64,000 nt of DNA from Bog-105 sp965276965 (GTDB lineage: Bacteria > Acidobacteriota > Terriglobia > Bryobacterales > Bryobacteraceae): the NCBI GenBank assembly GCA_965276965.1, contig OZ255713.1, positions 4,960,001 to 5,024,000 of the forward strand, given 5' to 3'. Made by a program: the position numbers and the translations under genes. Below the pieces are notes generated by a model. It made no database searches. It was not told the origin of the DNA and saw only the letters and a program-made list of their open reading frames with translations. This document shows positions 16,645 through 26,175 of the stretch, piece by piece. Each line of letters begins with the position of its first letter. The stretch's first letter is position 1.

Positions 16645-18330
16645 TCAGCGCAAAAACGCATTGTCGTTAATAAAAAGCGCCTGGGGAGAACCTGAGGGAT
16701 TCTCCAGAACGATCGTGAACTCTTCCGGAGTCCCTCCCGAGGCCGGCGTCAACGTGAGGGTAAAACCATCGATAGCATACGCGCCAGCCTCCAATCCACG
16801 CTGATTGTTCACTGACCCGCCGGTCTGATTCCCACCCGCCGAATTCGTAAAACTAGCCGCGCTGAAGCCTGATTTCTGATATCGTCCATTGGAGGCGAAC
16901 TCAATAAAGGTCTGACTGGTAACGCTCGTTGAGGAGCTCGCTATTGTCCCGCCCATATAAAACGTGCTTGTGTACCGTCCATTCAAACGGAAATTTCGCA
17001 GCGGCTGCATCTTCACGAGCGTGGCGTTGCCAAGATCGACACTTGGTCTGGTTGCGCCCGGAACATAGCGCGCGCCTTATGTCGTCACCAAACGGTACTC
17101 TGTATTCCAAGTGAACTGAATCGAGTTTCCTTGCACCTTATACGTTCCGCACTTCTCTGGCTCCTTCTGGACAAGCGCTCCAAAATCCATATCAAACACA
17201 TGCCCGTTTTTAGGTAAACCTCGATAGGCTTGGCCGTTTTTCAGCAACACCAGGTAAGTACGGATCGCCTTCAGGTCCATACCCCCCAAAGGATTCAACT
17301 GGTTTTGCAGACTGCTTCCCAGAAACAACCCCTCAATGCCGCCTGAACCTGCCGGCGGCTGCATCGCATTCAACACCGAGCGGCCGCTTGCATTTCTCAG
17401 CTGCCAACTCCGCACCATGTCCTCCAGATCCTTCTTGCGCGGGTAGAATTCGCCTGCTCCTCCACTGCTGATCAGTTCCGCCAATTGCAGCTTTCCATTC
17501 ACCGACATTCCGACAGCCGCAATTTGCGCCAGGATCTTGCCCCCGTTCATCCGGCCCGAATCCTGCACGTACTCCGCCGGCAATCCGGCATTGGTCGTGC
17601 CGGACTTTACATACTGGAGTTGCAAACCAGGCACTGTCGTCCTCACCGCAGAGCGGAACGACTGGTCGAAATCTGTCGAAAGCGGAAATGCGCGAACGAA
17701 GATCAGAGATCGTCCGCCATACTTGCCATTCCTCGCCAGCGTCACCGAATCGTTCGCTGTATTTCCAACGCTCCATCCCACAGGCGCCACGAAGCGAGCC
17801 TCGCCCGCACTCATTTGCGAACCGGCCGGAGCGGCAGCGGCCACTTGATTACCCGAACCGCGACTACTCGAATCGCTGGGACCAGTTGCCGGTGGTGATG
17901 ATTGCGATTGCGAGCTTCCGAGCTGTTTCGCAATCCGAGCCAACTCCGCTCCCGACTTCACCGACGGATCGAAATCCGGATAGTGCAGCAATCCCGCCAA
18001 GTGATTACACAACTGCCGATTTTGCGGCTTCGAGTTCAAGTTCGAGCGATAGCCTGCCTTCAGCTGCTCGTAACCAGGCTTGAACTGCGGTTGAAGCGAT
18101 AACGAGCCAAGCAGAGACTGCCAGTAATTACGAGCCTGCCAATCCCGAATCGCCGTCTCGTTCAGCGGCCTCGAAGCCGGAACCTGTGTCGAACAAAAGT
18201 CGCTCAACGCCTCAACATAAGCAGCCCGCTTAGCCGTCTCGGCAACCAGCGTCGAATCCGCCTTGGACAACGCTGCAAAAGCAGGACCGGCCAGCAAAAA
18301 GAGTATGGCAACCCCATCGTGAACGCGCAC
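16645..18330 (-). pseudogene. Exported hypothetical protein split by an in-frame TAA
   Basis: The minus-strand frame opens at GTG 18330 with a signal peptide ('GVAILFLLAGPAFAALSK') and runs 417 codons to TAA 17077-17079. The same frame then continues without another stop to 16645. The residues after the TAA ('GARYVPGATRPSVDLGNATLVKM...') look like ordinary protein, and no ribosome site marks a new start before ATG 17010. The upstream part ends 'GTYKVQGNSIQFTWNTEYRLVTT' and the downstream part has 'FRLNGRYTSTFYMGG...FIEFASNGRYQKSGF', which together look like one lipocalin-like beta domain cut in two. A C-to-T change of a CAA codon is the simplest origin. Full length would be 561 residues. The first half, with a Pro/Ser/Gly linker near residue 150, may still be made as a truncated product. 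Family and function are not recognised. Confidence 0.65.
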
Positions 18331-18436
18331 CCTCTCAGAGTCTCACAACAAATTTTTCCCGCGCCTTTGATCCGTCCTCGCCGCATCGTCCGTATCAGCG
18401 CTCGAGTAGCAAGAAACGATACTCAAAAGGACCTCA

Positions 18437-18982
18437 ATGAAAAAACTATCCTCGTTAGCTCTGTTGGTCATGTTGACCGGTTCAGCTTCAATCTTCGGCG
18501 CTCAGGACCCGATGGTCGGCGGCAGCCCCATGTCGGCGAAAAAGAACATCGTCCAGAACGCTTTGAACTCGAACGATCACACCACACTTGTCTCTGCCGT
18601 TAAAGCGGCCGGCTTAGTCGACACCCTGGAAGGAAAGGGCCCATTCACTGTTTTCGCTCCCACCAATGAAGCCTTCGCCAAGCTGCCGGCAGGCACTGTT
18701 GACACGCTCGTAAAGCCCGAAAACAAACAGCAACTCACCAGCATCCTCACTTATCACGTGATCCCCGGCAAGTTCGATGCAGCTAAGTTGAAAACCCAGA
18801 TTCAGGCTGGCGGCGGAACCGCAATGCTCAAAACGGTAAATGGCGAATCCCTCACCGCCACCATGGACGGCGAAGACATCGTCCTCAAAGACGCCAAAGG
18901 CGGCATGGCTCATGTCACCATCGCCAATGTTTATCAATCGAACGGCGTCATCCACGTGATCGATTCCGTTCTTATGCCCTAG
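18437..18982 (+). CDS. Secreted fasciclin (FAS1) domain protein
   Basis: A 181-residue protein starts at ATG 18437 behind an AAAGGA ribosome site. It has a signal peptide ('KLSSLALLVMLTGSASIFGA') and one complete FAS1 domain. Visible landmarks are 'TLVSAVKAAGLVDTLEGKGPFTVFAPTNEAFAKLP' (box H1) and 'LTSILTYHVIPGKFDAAKL'; the C-terminal 'VTIANVYQSNGVIHVIDSVLMP' is box H2. FAS1 proteins mediate adhesion or bind small ligands outside the cytoplasm. A strong terminator follows. The ECF sigma/anti-sigma-K genes lie next door; in Mycobacterium tuberculosis SigK/RskA control the FAS1 proteins MPT70 and MPT83, so the same regulatory pairing is likely here. Confidence 0.94.
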   Translation: MKKLSSLALLVMLTGSASIFGAQDPMVGGSPMSAKKNIVQNALNSNDHTTLVSAVKAAGLVDTLEGKGPFTVFAPTNEAFAKLPAGTVDTLVKPENKQQLTSILTYHVIPGKFDAAKLKTQIQAGGGTAMLKTVNGESLTATMDGEDIVLKDAKGGMAHVTIANVYQSNGVIHVIDSVLMP

Positions 18983-19003
18983 TTCTTACCTCCTGTCTCT
19001 CCG

Positions 19004-19036
19004 GACGAGTGGCCTGGTGTCACTCGTCTTCTTTTT
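19004..19036 (+). terminator. Rho-independent terminator after the fasciclin gene
   Basis: GACGAGTG (19004-19011) pairs perfectly with CACTCGTC (19021-19028) around a 9-nt loop, and TTCTTTTT follows directly. It lies 22 bp after the fasciclin stop. Confidence 0.88.
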
Positions 19037-19143
19037 AAAACTTGCTGGACTTTCAATATGGGTTCGACAACACTAGATTAGTTGCCGCCCCATTCAAAAC
19101 TTTGGGGCCCGGAACGGAAACGGGGGAACTGCCGCCCGTCTAC

Positions 19144-19767
19144 ATGTCACTTGAGACTTCCATCGAGCAAGACCGCCGGCTAGTCCAACGTCTGAAACAG
19201 CGAGATCCAAACGCCATGATGGATCTTTACGACCGCTACGCCCGCCTTCTCTACTCCATCATTTTTCGAGCCGTCAAGCAGAGCGCCATCTCCGAAGACA
19301 TCACGCAGGAAACCTTCCTTCGCGTATGGAACCGGATCGTGACCTTCGATGAAGAAAAAGGCAATCTGGAAGCCTGGATTGTCACCGTCGCGCGTCACCG
19401 TGCCGTCGATTATCTGCGCTCCGTCCGGAACGCCCCGGATATTTCGTCCGTCAGTCTTTCCGATCTCGAGCGAAGTAGTTTATTCGCGACTGACGACGCT
19501 CCCCTCGAGCGCCTCGCGCAAGCCGAAGCGGTACGGTCGGCTCTCGGCGGTCTGAATCGGGAGCAGCGTGAGGTCCTGGAACTGACTCATTTCGAAGGGA
19601 TGACGCAAACTGAAATAGCAGGCAAACTAAAAAAGCCGCTCGGCACCGTCAAAGGATTGGTACGAGGCGCTCTGAAGAGCCTGCGCTCTGCTATGGCTTC
19701 GACAGGCTCCGCGTCAACCGGCATTCTCTCCAGTCAGGTGAGTCCCTCTCATAAGGCGCCCCAATGA
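19144..19767 (+). CDS. sigK: ECF sigma factor (SigK-like)
   Basis: From ATG 19144 the protein has 207 residues; a TTG at 19042 would add 34 that lack similarity to the family. Region 2 reads 'YDRYARLLYSIIFRAVKQSAISEDITQETFLRVW' and 'AWIVTVARHRAVDYLRS'. Region 4 reads 'GLNREQREVLELTHFEGMTQTEIAGKLKKPLGTVKGLVRGAL', a helix-turn-helix for the -35 element. This is the group usually paired with RskA-type anti-sigma factors. The stop overlaps the rskA start by four bases (ATGA), the normal arrangement for a sigma/anti-sigma operon. The neighbouring fasciclin gene is the likely target. It would direct RNA polymerase when its anti-sigma partner is inactivated. Confidence 0.92.
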   Translation: MSLETSIEQDRRLVQRLKQRDPNAMMDLYDRYARLLYSIIFRAVKQSAISEDITQETFLRVWNRIVTFDEEKGNLEAWIVTVARHRAVDYLRSVRNAPDISSVSLSDLERSSLFATDDAPLERLAQAEAVRSALGGLNREQREVLELTHFEGMTQTEIAGKLKKPLGTVKGLVRGALKSLRSAMASTGSASTGILSSQVSPSHKAPQ

Positions 19768-20492
19768 TCTGTGATCAATTCACCGACAGCGTGGAGCTGT
19801 ATGCGCTTGGCGCCTTGGAGAGCCCTGAGGCAAACGCACTGGCAGAACATCTGGCAACCGGTTGTCCTGTTTGTCACGAAGCGCTTCGGCGCGCGCTTTC
19901 TCAAATCTCGCTTGTCTCGCACGACGTACCGCTGGTCGATCCTCCCGCTCGACTTCGTCGCCGAGTGCAAGAAGCAATTGCGCCCAGTCCGGTTGCGGCG
20001 CCGTGGCTGCAATGGCTCCCCTGGGCCGTAGCGGTGGCAGCTCTCGTGACACTTGCCGTCGGACTCACTCTCGAAAACCACACCCGGTCTTCTGAGAACC
20101 AGATCGCCCCAATGGCTCTGGCTGAAAACCCGCACGTGGCAAACATGCTGCAAATTCTCGGAGCACCCGGCACCACGAAAGTCGCCTTCACTGACCCCAA
20201 ATCGAAGCAGCTCTTCGGAACCTTGTACATCCACCAGAAGCTCGGTCTGGCGCTGGTCATCGACAGTCTTCCAACAGCTCCCCAGGGTTGGAAATACGAA
20301 AGCTGGCTGGTTCCCAAAGTGGGCAAGCCGCAGCCTGTCGAACCCTTCCAACCCGACCAGGGCGGCCGCGCTCTCTCCATCGTTCCTGGTCCGGTCGATG
20401 TCGCCAACACCGCCGAGGTCGCAGTCAGCATGGAGCCCCAGAATTCAAACCCGGTAAAGCCAACCACGCTAGTCTTCGCCGTCAAAATCTAA
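19764..20492 (+). CDS. rskA: Anti-sigma-K factor (RskA-like)
   Basis: A 242-residue protein with a cytoplasmic N-terminal anti-sigma domain, one membrane helix ('WLPWAVAVAALVTLAVGL', residues ~84-101) and a periplasmic RskA C-terminal domain. That domain carries 'LPTAPQGWKYESWLVPKVGKPQPVEPF', close to the anti-sigma-K pattern (LP..P.G..Y..W). A zinc-finger-like HxxxxCxxC (His29, Cys34, Cys37) sits in the N-terminal domain. It holds the upstream sigma factor inactive and is expected to be released by regulated proteolysis or redox change. It overlaps sigK by ATGA and converges with a frameshifted gene on the other strand. Confidence 0.93.
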   Translation: MICDQFTDSVELYALGALESPEANALAEHLATGCPVCHEALRRALSQISLVSHDVPLVDPPARLRRRVQEAIAPSPVAAPWLQWLPWAVAVAALVTLAVGLTLENHTRSSENQIAPMALAENPHVANMLQILGAPGTTKVAFTDPKSKQLFGTLYIHQKLGLALVIDSLPTAPQGWKYESWLVPKVGKPQPVEPFQPDQGGRALSIVPGPVDVANTAEVAVSMEPQNSNPVKPTTLVFAVKI

Positions 20493-20504
20493 GAGCGCAG
20501 CTAC

Positions 20505-21897
20505 TCAAAGACCAAGCCGCTTTCGAGCATCGTCGATCTCTTCCTTCGTGATCAGCTTCAGATGAAGAATCACCTGTTCCTTTTCGTGAAGTTCCACTGG
20601 GTTGCCCGCCGAACGAAAAAGCTCGACGAAATCGGCGTTTTTCCAAAGTTCGTAGTCTGCCGCTTGAACCGCAAACGCGCGATACTTACCGGGACGCAAT
20701 CGCGAAATCGAAAAATGAGAACGCTGATCGAGCGTAGACCATTCATTCCCCCGCTCGAGAGCTGCGGCCGCCTCGTCTGAGACCAAAACGACGTGTACAG
20801 GCTGTTTCGATTGATCTTCTGAAACCTGCACGTCGCCACTCACAGTCGCCACGTTCCTGCTGAACGTCATCAGCAAATTGAGAACCGCTCCGTCTCCCAC
20901 GTCAATCAAACCCGAATCGAGCACTCGCTCTCCGGATTGAACCGATTTGAGATAGCCATTATTAGCGTTGTTGAACCACGCTCGATATCTGCCCGGCGGC
21001 ACGTCATCAATCACGTAAACACCGTTCTTCGGTTGATACGCCACAGGACGGTCTACAAAGTCGGCCGCACCTTCCGTGGGAATCAGAAACACCGATCCGG
21101 TTGTCAGTGGCTTGTCCTCCCCTTCACCCTCCAATTACTACGCGCACACGAACCTGGGCCGGTTTAAACGCATTGATCACCACGCCCGTCAAGTCCTGGT
21201 CCGTAAGAATGACTTCGGTTCGGCCAATTGCCTGGAGGCCGCTCGGCCCGTTTGCGAGCAGCGTCAGGCGGTGCTTTCCAGGAGGCAATTCGGCAAATAC
21301 GAAATCTCCGCTTGGCAGAATCGTAGCTGCTTCGGCAGTCCACCCAATCCCTTCGTCAACGCGCGCGCTCAACTGGTACTTGGATGCCGAACCGCTTATG
21401 CCTGCAATTCTTCCTTTTATGCTAAGGGTCGAACCTTGCTGGATGCGAATATCCACACCCGACTGCTCTTGACCGCTCTCAAGGCTCAAGCCTTGCGCGT
21501 CCGCAAGCGAAAGGGCTGTCGGATAAAACGTAGTCAGATCGTGCAACTTGGACGTTTTGCCGGAAGAGTCCACAGGTATCTGTCGAACTGAGTTGCCCCA
21601 ATTGCCTGGATCCGCGGCGACATAATAGGTCCCCGGAGCCAAGCTGCCAAAAAAATACTCGCCCGACTGATCAGTCTTACTTTCGCCCACATGCCCGTTC
21701 TTCGTTTGGCCGCCAACATGGTAACGAATCCAAAACGACATGAGCCTTTCGAACCGGCTCCTTAGTGACCGCATGAACGACCGTTCCTTCCAGCACCGAA
21801 AACTGCTCGCTCTGTGGAACGGTTTGTTGTGCAACGGCAAGCAAAGGAAGTAGAAAGCAAGCCCCCAAAGCAATCTGCCGCTAATCTTCACCCACAT
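20505..21897 (-). pseudogene. Carboxypeptidase-regulatory-like repeat protein, frameshifted
   Basis: Three minus-strand frames together make one exported protein of about 460 residues. Frame one starts at ATG 21897 ('MWVKISGRLLWG') and is left at a run of five Gs (21862-21866). One extra G would continue into 'ACFLLPLLAVAQQTVPQSEQFSVLEGTVVHAVTKEPVRKAHVVL', a signal peptide plus a CarboxypepD_reg repeat. Near 21690-21745 it must shift back to 'GGQTKNGHVGESKTDQSGEYFFGSLAPGTYYV'. Near 21124-21140 it must shift again, from '...RVRVVIGG' to 'EGEGEDKPLTTGSVFLIPTEG'. The body has several beta-sandwich repeats with 'SGEYFFGSLAPGTYYV'-like ends. Three shifts in 1.4 kb, with intact neighbours, point to decay; sequencing error is the alternative. 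Confidence 0.75.
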
Positions 21898-22010
21898 ATC
21901 CGTCGACCGACGACTACTAGACTATGATTCCACGCTCCGTCTCCGTCATTCTTTGAAAGCCTTGCATCCAAGATCCAAAACAAGTAGAGTTATTGGTAAC
22001 CGATAACGGC

Positions 22011-22346
22011 ATGAGTAAACCGACAGACCTCCTGCAAGGCACCCTCGACCTCCTCATCCTGAAAATCGTTGGGCTGGAACAAATCCACGGCTGGGCCTTA
22101 TCGCAGCGCTTGAAACAAATGTCAAAGGACGTGCTGCAAGTTGGCCCCGGCTCGCTCTATCCAGCCCTGCACAAGCTGGAACAACAAGGATGGATCAAAG
22201 CAACCTGGGGCATGAGTGAGACGCAGCGCAAAGTAAAGTTCTACTCGCTCACCGCTGCCGGCAAAAAGGCTCTCGCAAAAGAAGCCGGTCAGTGGGATCG
22301 TCTCTCCGAAGCAGTTTCATTAATACTCCGGAGCGTGCCGTCATGA
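22011..22346 (+). CDS. PadR-family transcriptional regulator
   Basis: From ATG 22011 the protein has 111 residues, the normal length for the short acidobacterial PadR proteins. The winged helix is 'LLQGTLDLLILKIVGLEQIHGWALSQRLKQMS', 'VGPGSLYPALHKLEQQGWIKATWG' and a wing 'QRKVKFYSLTAAGKKAL'. PadR proteins are dimeric repressors, often of membrane-stress or efflux genes. This one overlaps the downstream permease by four bases (ATGA 22343-22346), so the two are translationally coupled. This PadR/ADOP pairing occurs in many copies in Acidobacteria. The effector is unknown. Confidence 0.93.
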   Translation: MSKPTDLLQGTLDLLILKIVGLEQIHGWALSQRLKQMSKDVLQVGPGSLYPALHKLEQQGWIKATWGMSETQRKVKFYSLTAAGKKALAKEAGQWDRLSEAVSLILRSVPS

Positions 22347-25027
22347 ATCTTCCTTTCCGTTCTTTGGACAAGTTTCGGATAAAATGCCGGTCATTGTTTT
22401 TTCGCCGTCGAGTTGAAGTGGAGCTCGACAACGAGCTACAAAGTCACCTTGCGCTTCAAATCGAAGCCTTCCAAGCTGCTGGTCTGCCCAACGACGAAGC
22501 TCGAAAGCAAGCTCTTGCCTCGATGGTAGGTCTTCATCTGGTGAAGGAGCGTTGTCGTGACATGCGCGGCTTTAATCTGCTTGATGATTTCTTAGCCGAT
22601 GTACGGTACGGCTGGCGTTCGTTGTGCCGCAATGCTGGCTTTGCGGTCGCTGCCATTGGAATCGTTGGTCTGGGCATCGGTTCCGCCACAGCCGTCTTCA
22701 GCGCGGTTGATCGGCTCTTATTTAAGAGCATGCCGTATGCCGCTCCACAGGAGCTGGTCTCGGTCGGGTTCACCCTGCCCTTCATGGAACAGGAGTTTCT
22801 GTTTGGAAGCACTTATTTCGAATGGCAACATCAAACCACGCCCTTCAAGCGCCTGGGATCATGGGCTGGAGTAGCCGGATGCGACGTGATGCAAGAACAT
22901 CCGGTTCGCCTCGTTTGCGCTCTAGCTGACGCAAACTTTCTGCCCGCTTTGGGCATATCTCCGGAACGCGGAAGAAACTTTACAACCGATGAAGATCGCC
23001 CCAACGGCCCGAAAGTAGCTCTCATCTCCGATGCAATGTGGCGAGGGCGCTTCGGCAGCAATTCAGAAATTCTAGGCAAGTTGATCAGCGTAGATGGAGC
23101 GCCAACCAGGATCGTTGGAGTCCTGCCCCGCGAGTTCGAACTGCCCAACATGGGCAACGCTGATCTGCTTCTCCCGCAAGCCTTGGATCCAGCCGCACAG
23201 CGTCCCGGAGTTCCTTTGAAAGCCATTGGTCGCCTCAAACCAGGAATGGGAGCGGAGCAAGCGAAATCGCAATCGCAGCCCTTAGCCCGGCGGCTCATGG
23301 AAACGGCGCCACCTCAGTTGAGGTCGCAAATCCATTTCGTTCTTCGCCCTCTGTCTGAGTACCAAACGAGTAGCGTTGCCCGCAGCGCGTCACTCCTGCT
23401 TGGCTCAGTTTTGCTGATCGTGATCCTATCGTGCTCGAATGTGGCAAACCTTCTGATCGCCCGGGCCTTCGCTCGACAGAGAGAAATCCGAGTGCGCTCC
23501 GCATTGGGTGCTGGAAGAAATCGTCTGATGCGGCAAACAGTCACTGAAGGTCTCCTGCTTTCCACTCTCGGTGGAGTGCTTGGCTACGGCCTGTCCTGGC
23601 TGCTTCTCCTCTCCTTTAAACACCTGGCGCCTACCGCCATTCCGCGTCTCGCAGATGCTTCCTTAAACGGTCGCGTTCTGTTGTTCTGTCTAAGCCTCTC
23701 GTTCCTGAGCGGTCTGCTGCTCGGAGTCGCTCCCGCACTCATGGCGATTCCTGCCGCAACGCTGGCCGGCCGTTCTGTTCGACTCACTGGAGGAGCTCAC
23801 ATACGACAACTATTGACGTCCAGCCAGGTGGCGCTCTCCCTCCTCTTACTCATGCTGTCTGCTGTCTTTCTGCAAAGTTTGTGGAAGCTCACGCACGTCT
23901 CGCTCGGCATACGGACAGATCACGTAATGACCGCGCAAATGCAACTGGAATCAACCCGTTATTTGAAGACGTCCGCCCAAGAACAATTCTTGACGGATCT
24001 CGAATCTCGCCTCCGCAGATTGCCTGGAGTGACAGCCGTGGCATACAGCGACACCCTTCCCCCAGGAGGATTCGTCCATACCCGCCCCACGTCTGCGCTA
24101 CACGTCAGCGGGCGCCCCGCATCTGACCCTGCCGCAGGTCAAGTCGTTGCTTGGCGTTCAGTCACGCCTGATTATTTCCGCACACTAGGAATACCCATCC
24201 TTCACGGCCGGGCATTCGAAGCGAACGATCGCTCGACCAAAGAATCGCCAATGATCATCAGTCAAACTCTGGCACGTCAGCTATTCGGCAACAGGGCGGC
24301 TCTTGGCCAAAGGATCCAGTTAAATCCTCAGGCTCGCGAAGCTGCCACCGTAGTTGGAATTGCCGGAGACGTGAAAAATAAAGGAGCTGCGTTCGGAGCA
24401 GATCCGGAATACTACATGGTTCGCAAATCCGACCGCGAGAATGCGCCTTCTCAAATATCCTTACTTGCTCGCGTGGAAAACATCTCGTCCGGCGGTGTAA
24501 CCCTGCTCATTCGTAGCCGCCTGACACCGGATGTCGTCGCTCAATTTATCCGTTCCGAGGTTGCCGATTTAGACCCCACTCTTCCCGTTCAAATATCAAC
24601 CCTGGATAGAAGCGTGCAAGGTCTTTCCGATCGCCCCCGGTTCGAAGCTGCCCTGCTTTCTTTTTTCGGGTTGACCGGTCTACTCTTATCGACAGCCGGC
24701 ATCTATGGACTGATCTCTTTCTTTGTCGTGGGACGCATTCCTGAAATAGGATTGCGAATGGCCTTAGGCGCCTCTCCGGGTTCGATTCGAATGCTAGTTC
24801 TGAAACACTCACTCACCTGGGTCGCGAGCGGCATAGTCGTCGGTCTGGCGCTCACATTCTGGGCTGCGCAAGCCGCGAAGAGCCTGTTATTTGCAACCTC
24901 TCCCTCCAATCCTTTTTTGCTCCTGATAACTGTCGGGCTTCTGGTAATTAGCGGCGGCCTCGCAGCCTTCTTTCCATCCCGGCGCGCCTCCCTCGTCGAT
25001 CCGCTTGTAGCTCTCCGTCACGAGTAA
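22343..25027 (+). CDS. Acidobacterial duplicated orphan permease (ADOP; FtsX/MacB-like)
   Basis: Starting at ATG 22343 the protein has 894 residues. The N-terminal ~75 residues ('RRVEVELDNELQSHLALQIEAFQAAGLPNDEARKQALASMVG') are the domain found on ADOP proteins. Two MacB_PCD/FtsX permease halves follow. The first membrane helix is 'AGFAVAAIGIVGLGIGSATAVFSAVDRLLF', and 'VLLIVILSCSNVANLLIARAFARQREIRVRSALGAGRNRLMRQ' and 'GLLLSTAGIYGLISFFVVGRIPEIGLRMALGASPGSIRMLVLKHSL' are the paired FtsX motifs. It is called 'orphan' because no ABC ATPase is adjacent, and none is seen here. It probably acts in transport or cell-envelope stress with a separate ATPase. The PadR regulator is upstream and overlapping. 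Confidence 0.95.
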   Translation: MNLPFRSLDKFRIKCRSLFFRRRVEVELDNELQSHLALQIEAFQAAGLPNDEARKQALASMVGLHLVKERCRDMRGFNLLDDFLADVRYGWRSLCRNAGFAVAAIGIVGLGIGSATAVFSAVDRLLFKSMPYAAPQELVSVGFTLPFMEQEFLFGSTYFEWQHQTTPFKRLGSWAGVAGCDVMQEHPVRLVCALADANFLPALGISPERGRNFTTDEDRPNGPKVALISDAMWRGRFGSNSEILGKLISVDGAPTRIVGVLPREFELPNMGNADLLLPQALDPAAQRPGVPLKAIGRLKPGMGAEQAKSQSQPLARRLMETAPPQLRSQIHFVLRPLSEYQTSSVARSASLLLGSVLLIVILSCSNVANLLIARAFARQREIRVRSALGAGRNRLMRQTVTEGLLLSTLGGVLGYGLSWLLLLSFKHLAPTAIPRLADASLNGRVLLFCLSLSFLSGLLLGVAPALMAIPAATLAGRSVRLTGGAHIRQLLTSSQVALSLLLLMLSAVFLQSLWKLTHVSLGIRTDHVMTAQMQLESTRYLKTSAQEQFLTDLESRLRRLPGVTAVAYSDTLPPGGFVHTRPTSALHVSGRPASDPAAGQVVAWRSVTPDYFRTLGIPILHGRAFEANDRSTKESPMIISQTLARQLFGNRAALGQRIQLNPQAREAATVVGIAGDVKNKGAAFGADPEYYMVRKSDRENAPSQISLLARVENISSGGVTLLIRSRLTPDVVAQFIRSEVADLDPTLPVQISTLDRSVQGLSDRPRFEAALLSFFGLTGLLLSTAGIYGLISFFVVGRIPEIGLRMALGASPGSIRMLVLKHSLTWVASGIVVGLALTFWAAQAAKSLLFATSPSNPFLLLITVGLLVISGGLAAFFPSRRASLVDPLVALRHE

Positions 25028-25398
25028 CCGCAAGCCAGCAAGCGATGGAATAACCAAACAGATCACGAACCAGCAACCAGACCTCCTCGGTCCAGTTTCA
25101 GAGGGCCATCTCTATCGAGCGCTTGAGCTCCTTCGCAATCGTCATCGTGACTAAGTCACGCGCGTCTGCACAGGAACCTGACGGACTTCCCGAGAACCTG
25201 CATGTTTCCGCCGGTGAAAAGCTCGTCCAAGAGGCTCATGGATCGCCAATCGCCGCACGTCCGCTCAATGCTGCGAAGAATGCTCGCGGGAACACAAGTA
25301 GCAAAGATGGTGTCTGAAGAATTAGCGCGCGGGCTTCAAATTGAATGCCCATCACGATCGTGACGTTCTGTATTTCGTTACCAGAAAGGAAGTGTCAC
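25028..25398. other. Intergenic stretch with a 12-bp palindrome
   Basis: The 371 bp between the ADOP permease and tonB hold no convincing gene; a 64-codon plus-strand frame (25123-25317) has no family resemblance and no ribosome site. The perfect palindrome TCACGATCGTGA at 25352-25363, some 36 bp before the tonB start, could be an operator but may be chance. Confidence 0.4.
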
Positions 25399-26121
25399 GT
25401 GTTTACCGAAACGTTCGTCGAAGCCGAACAAGCGTCGAAGAAATCGTACGCTGTTGCTCTATCGTTGCTGATCCAATTGGCCGTGCTCACCTTGCTGAGC
25501 TTGGCCCCGCTTGCCTATCGAGAAATCTTACCCGCCATTCAGTTAAGGAATGCGTTGATCGCTCCTCGGCCACAAGTCGCCGCGAAACGTATAAACGAGT
25601 ATCATGCAAATCCCGCCACACGATCTTTCCATCTAACGAAGTGGGTCGAGCCGTTGCTGGTTCGAGCGAAACCGCTCCCCGCTGATGAAACGCAACTCGC
25701 GCCCGATATAGGCGCAGCGGCCATCTCGGATGGCGCCGTGAACTCTGACACCTCAGCCTTAAGCGGCGTCATCTCCTCGATCGGAGAATCCAGTCCTCCA
25801 CCGCCGACTCGTCAGACCGAATCCACGAAAACACCCGTGAAACTAGGTGGCGTCGTAGCCGAAGCGAACTTGATCCGTCGCGTGCAGCCAATCTACCCGC
25901 CGTTAGCCAAATCCGCACGAGTACAAGGAGCCGTGCAGTTCACTGCCGTAATCAGTACGAATGGAAACATAGAAAAACTAGAACTGCTGCGCGGCCATCC
26001 TCTTTTGATCGCGGCCGCCAAAGAAGCTATCTTGCAATGGCGCTATCGCCCGACGCTATTGAACGGACATCCCACAGAAGTCATCACTGAGATCACCGTG
26101 AACTTCACTCTAAACCAGTAA
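25399..26121 (+). CDS. TonB-family energy transducer
   Basis: The start is GTG 25399, chosen because AGGAAG lies 8 nt upstream; the longer frame from 25345 adds 18 unlikely residues. The 240-residue protein has a short cytoplasmic tail and one membrane helix ('YAVALSLLIQLAVLTLLSLAPLAY'). A variable periplasmic linker with a short PPPP stretch follows. The C-terminal TonB domain is 'VAEANLIRRVQPIYPPLAKSARVQGAVQFTAVISTNGNIEKLELLRGHPLLIAAAKEAILQWRYRPTLLNG'. The 'YP.LAK.A...G.V...' and 'A..A...W.Y.P' signatures are intact. It could couple inner-membrane energy to outer-membrane receptors, or serve a regulatory function as many acidobacterial TonB paralogues may. No ExbB/ExbD is nearby. Confidence 0.88.
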   Translation: MFTETFVEAEQASKKSYAVALSLLIQLAVLTLLSLAPLAYREILPAIQLRNALIAPRPQVAAKRINEYHANPATRSFHLTKWVEPLLVRAKPLPADETQLAPDIGAAAISDGAVNSDTSALSGVISSIGESSPPPPTRQTESTKTPVKLGGVVAEANLIRRVQPIYPPLAKSARVQGAVQFTAVISTNGNIEKLELLRGHPLLIAAAKEAILQWRYRPTLLNGHPTEVITEITVNFTLNQ

Positions 26122-26175
26122 GCCCAAATCAGTAAGCAAGGCCTGCAACACGGGCCGTCTGCTATCCTTTCGCGC

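Noticed and set aside
25352..25363. Palindrome TCACGATCGTGA as a definite operator
   Set aside because: A single 12-bp palindrome without a known consensus or second copy is too weak to call; mentioned only in the intergenic entry.
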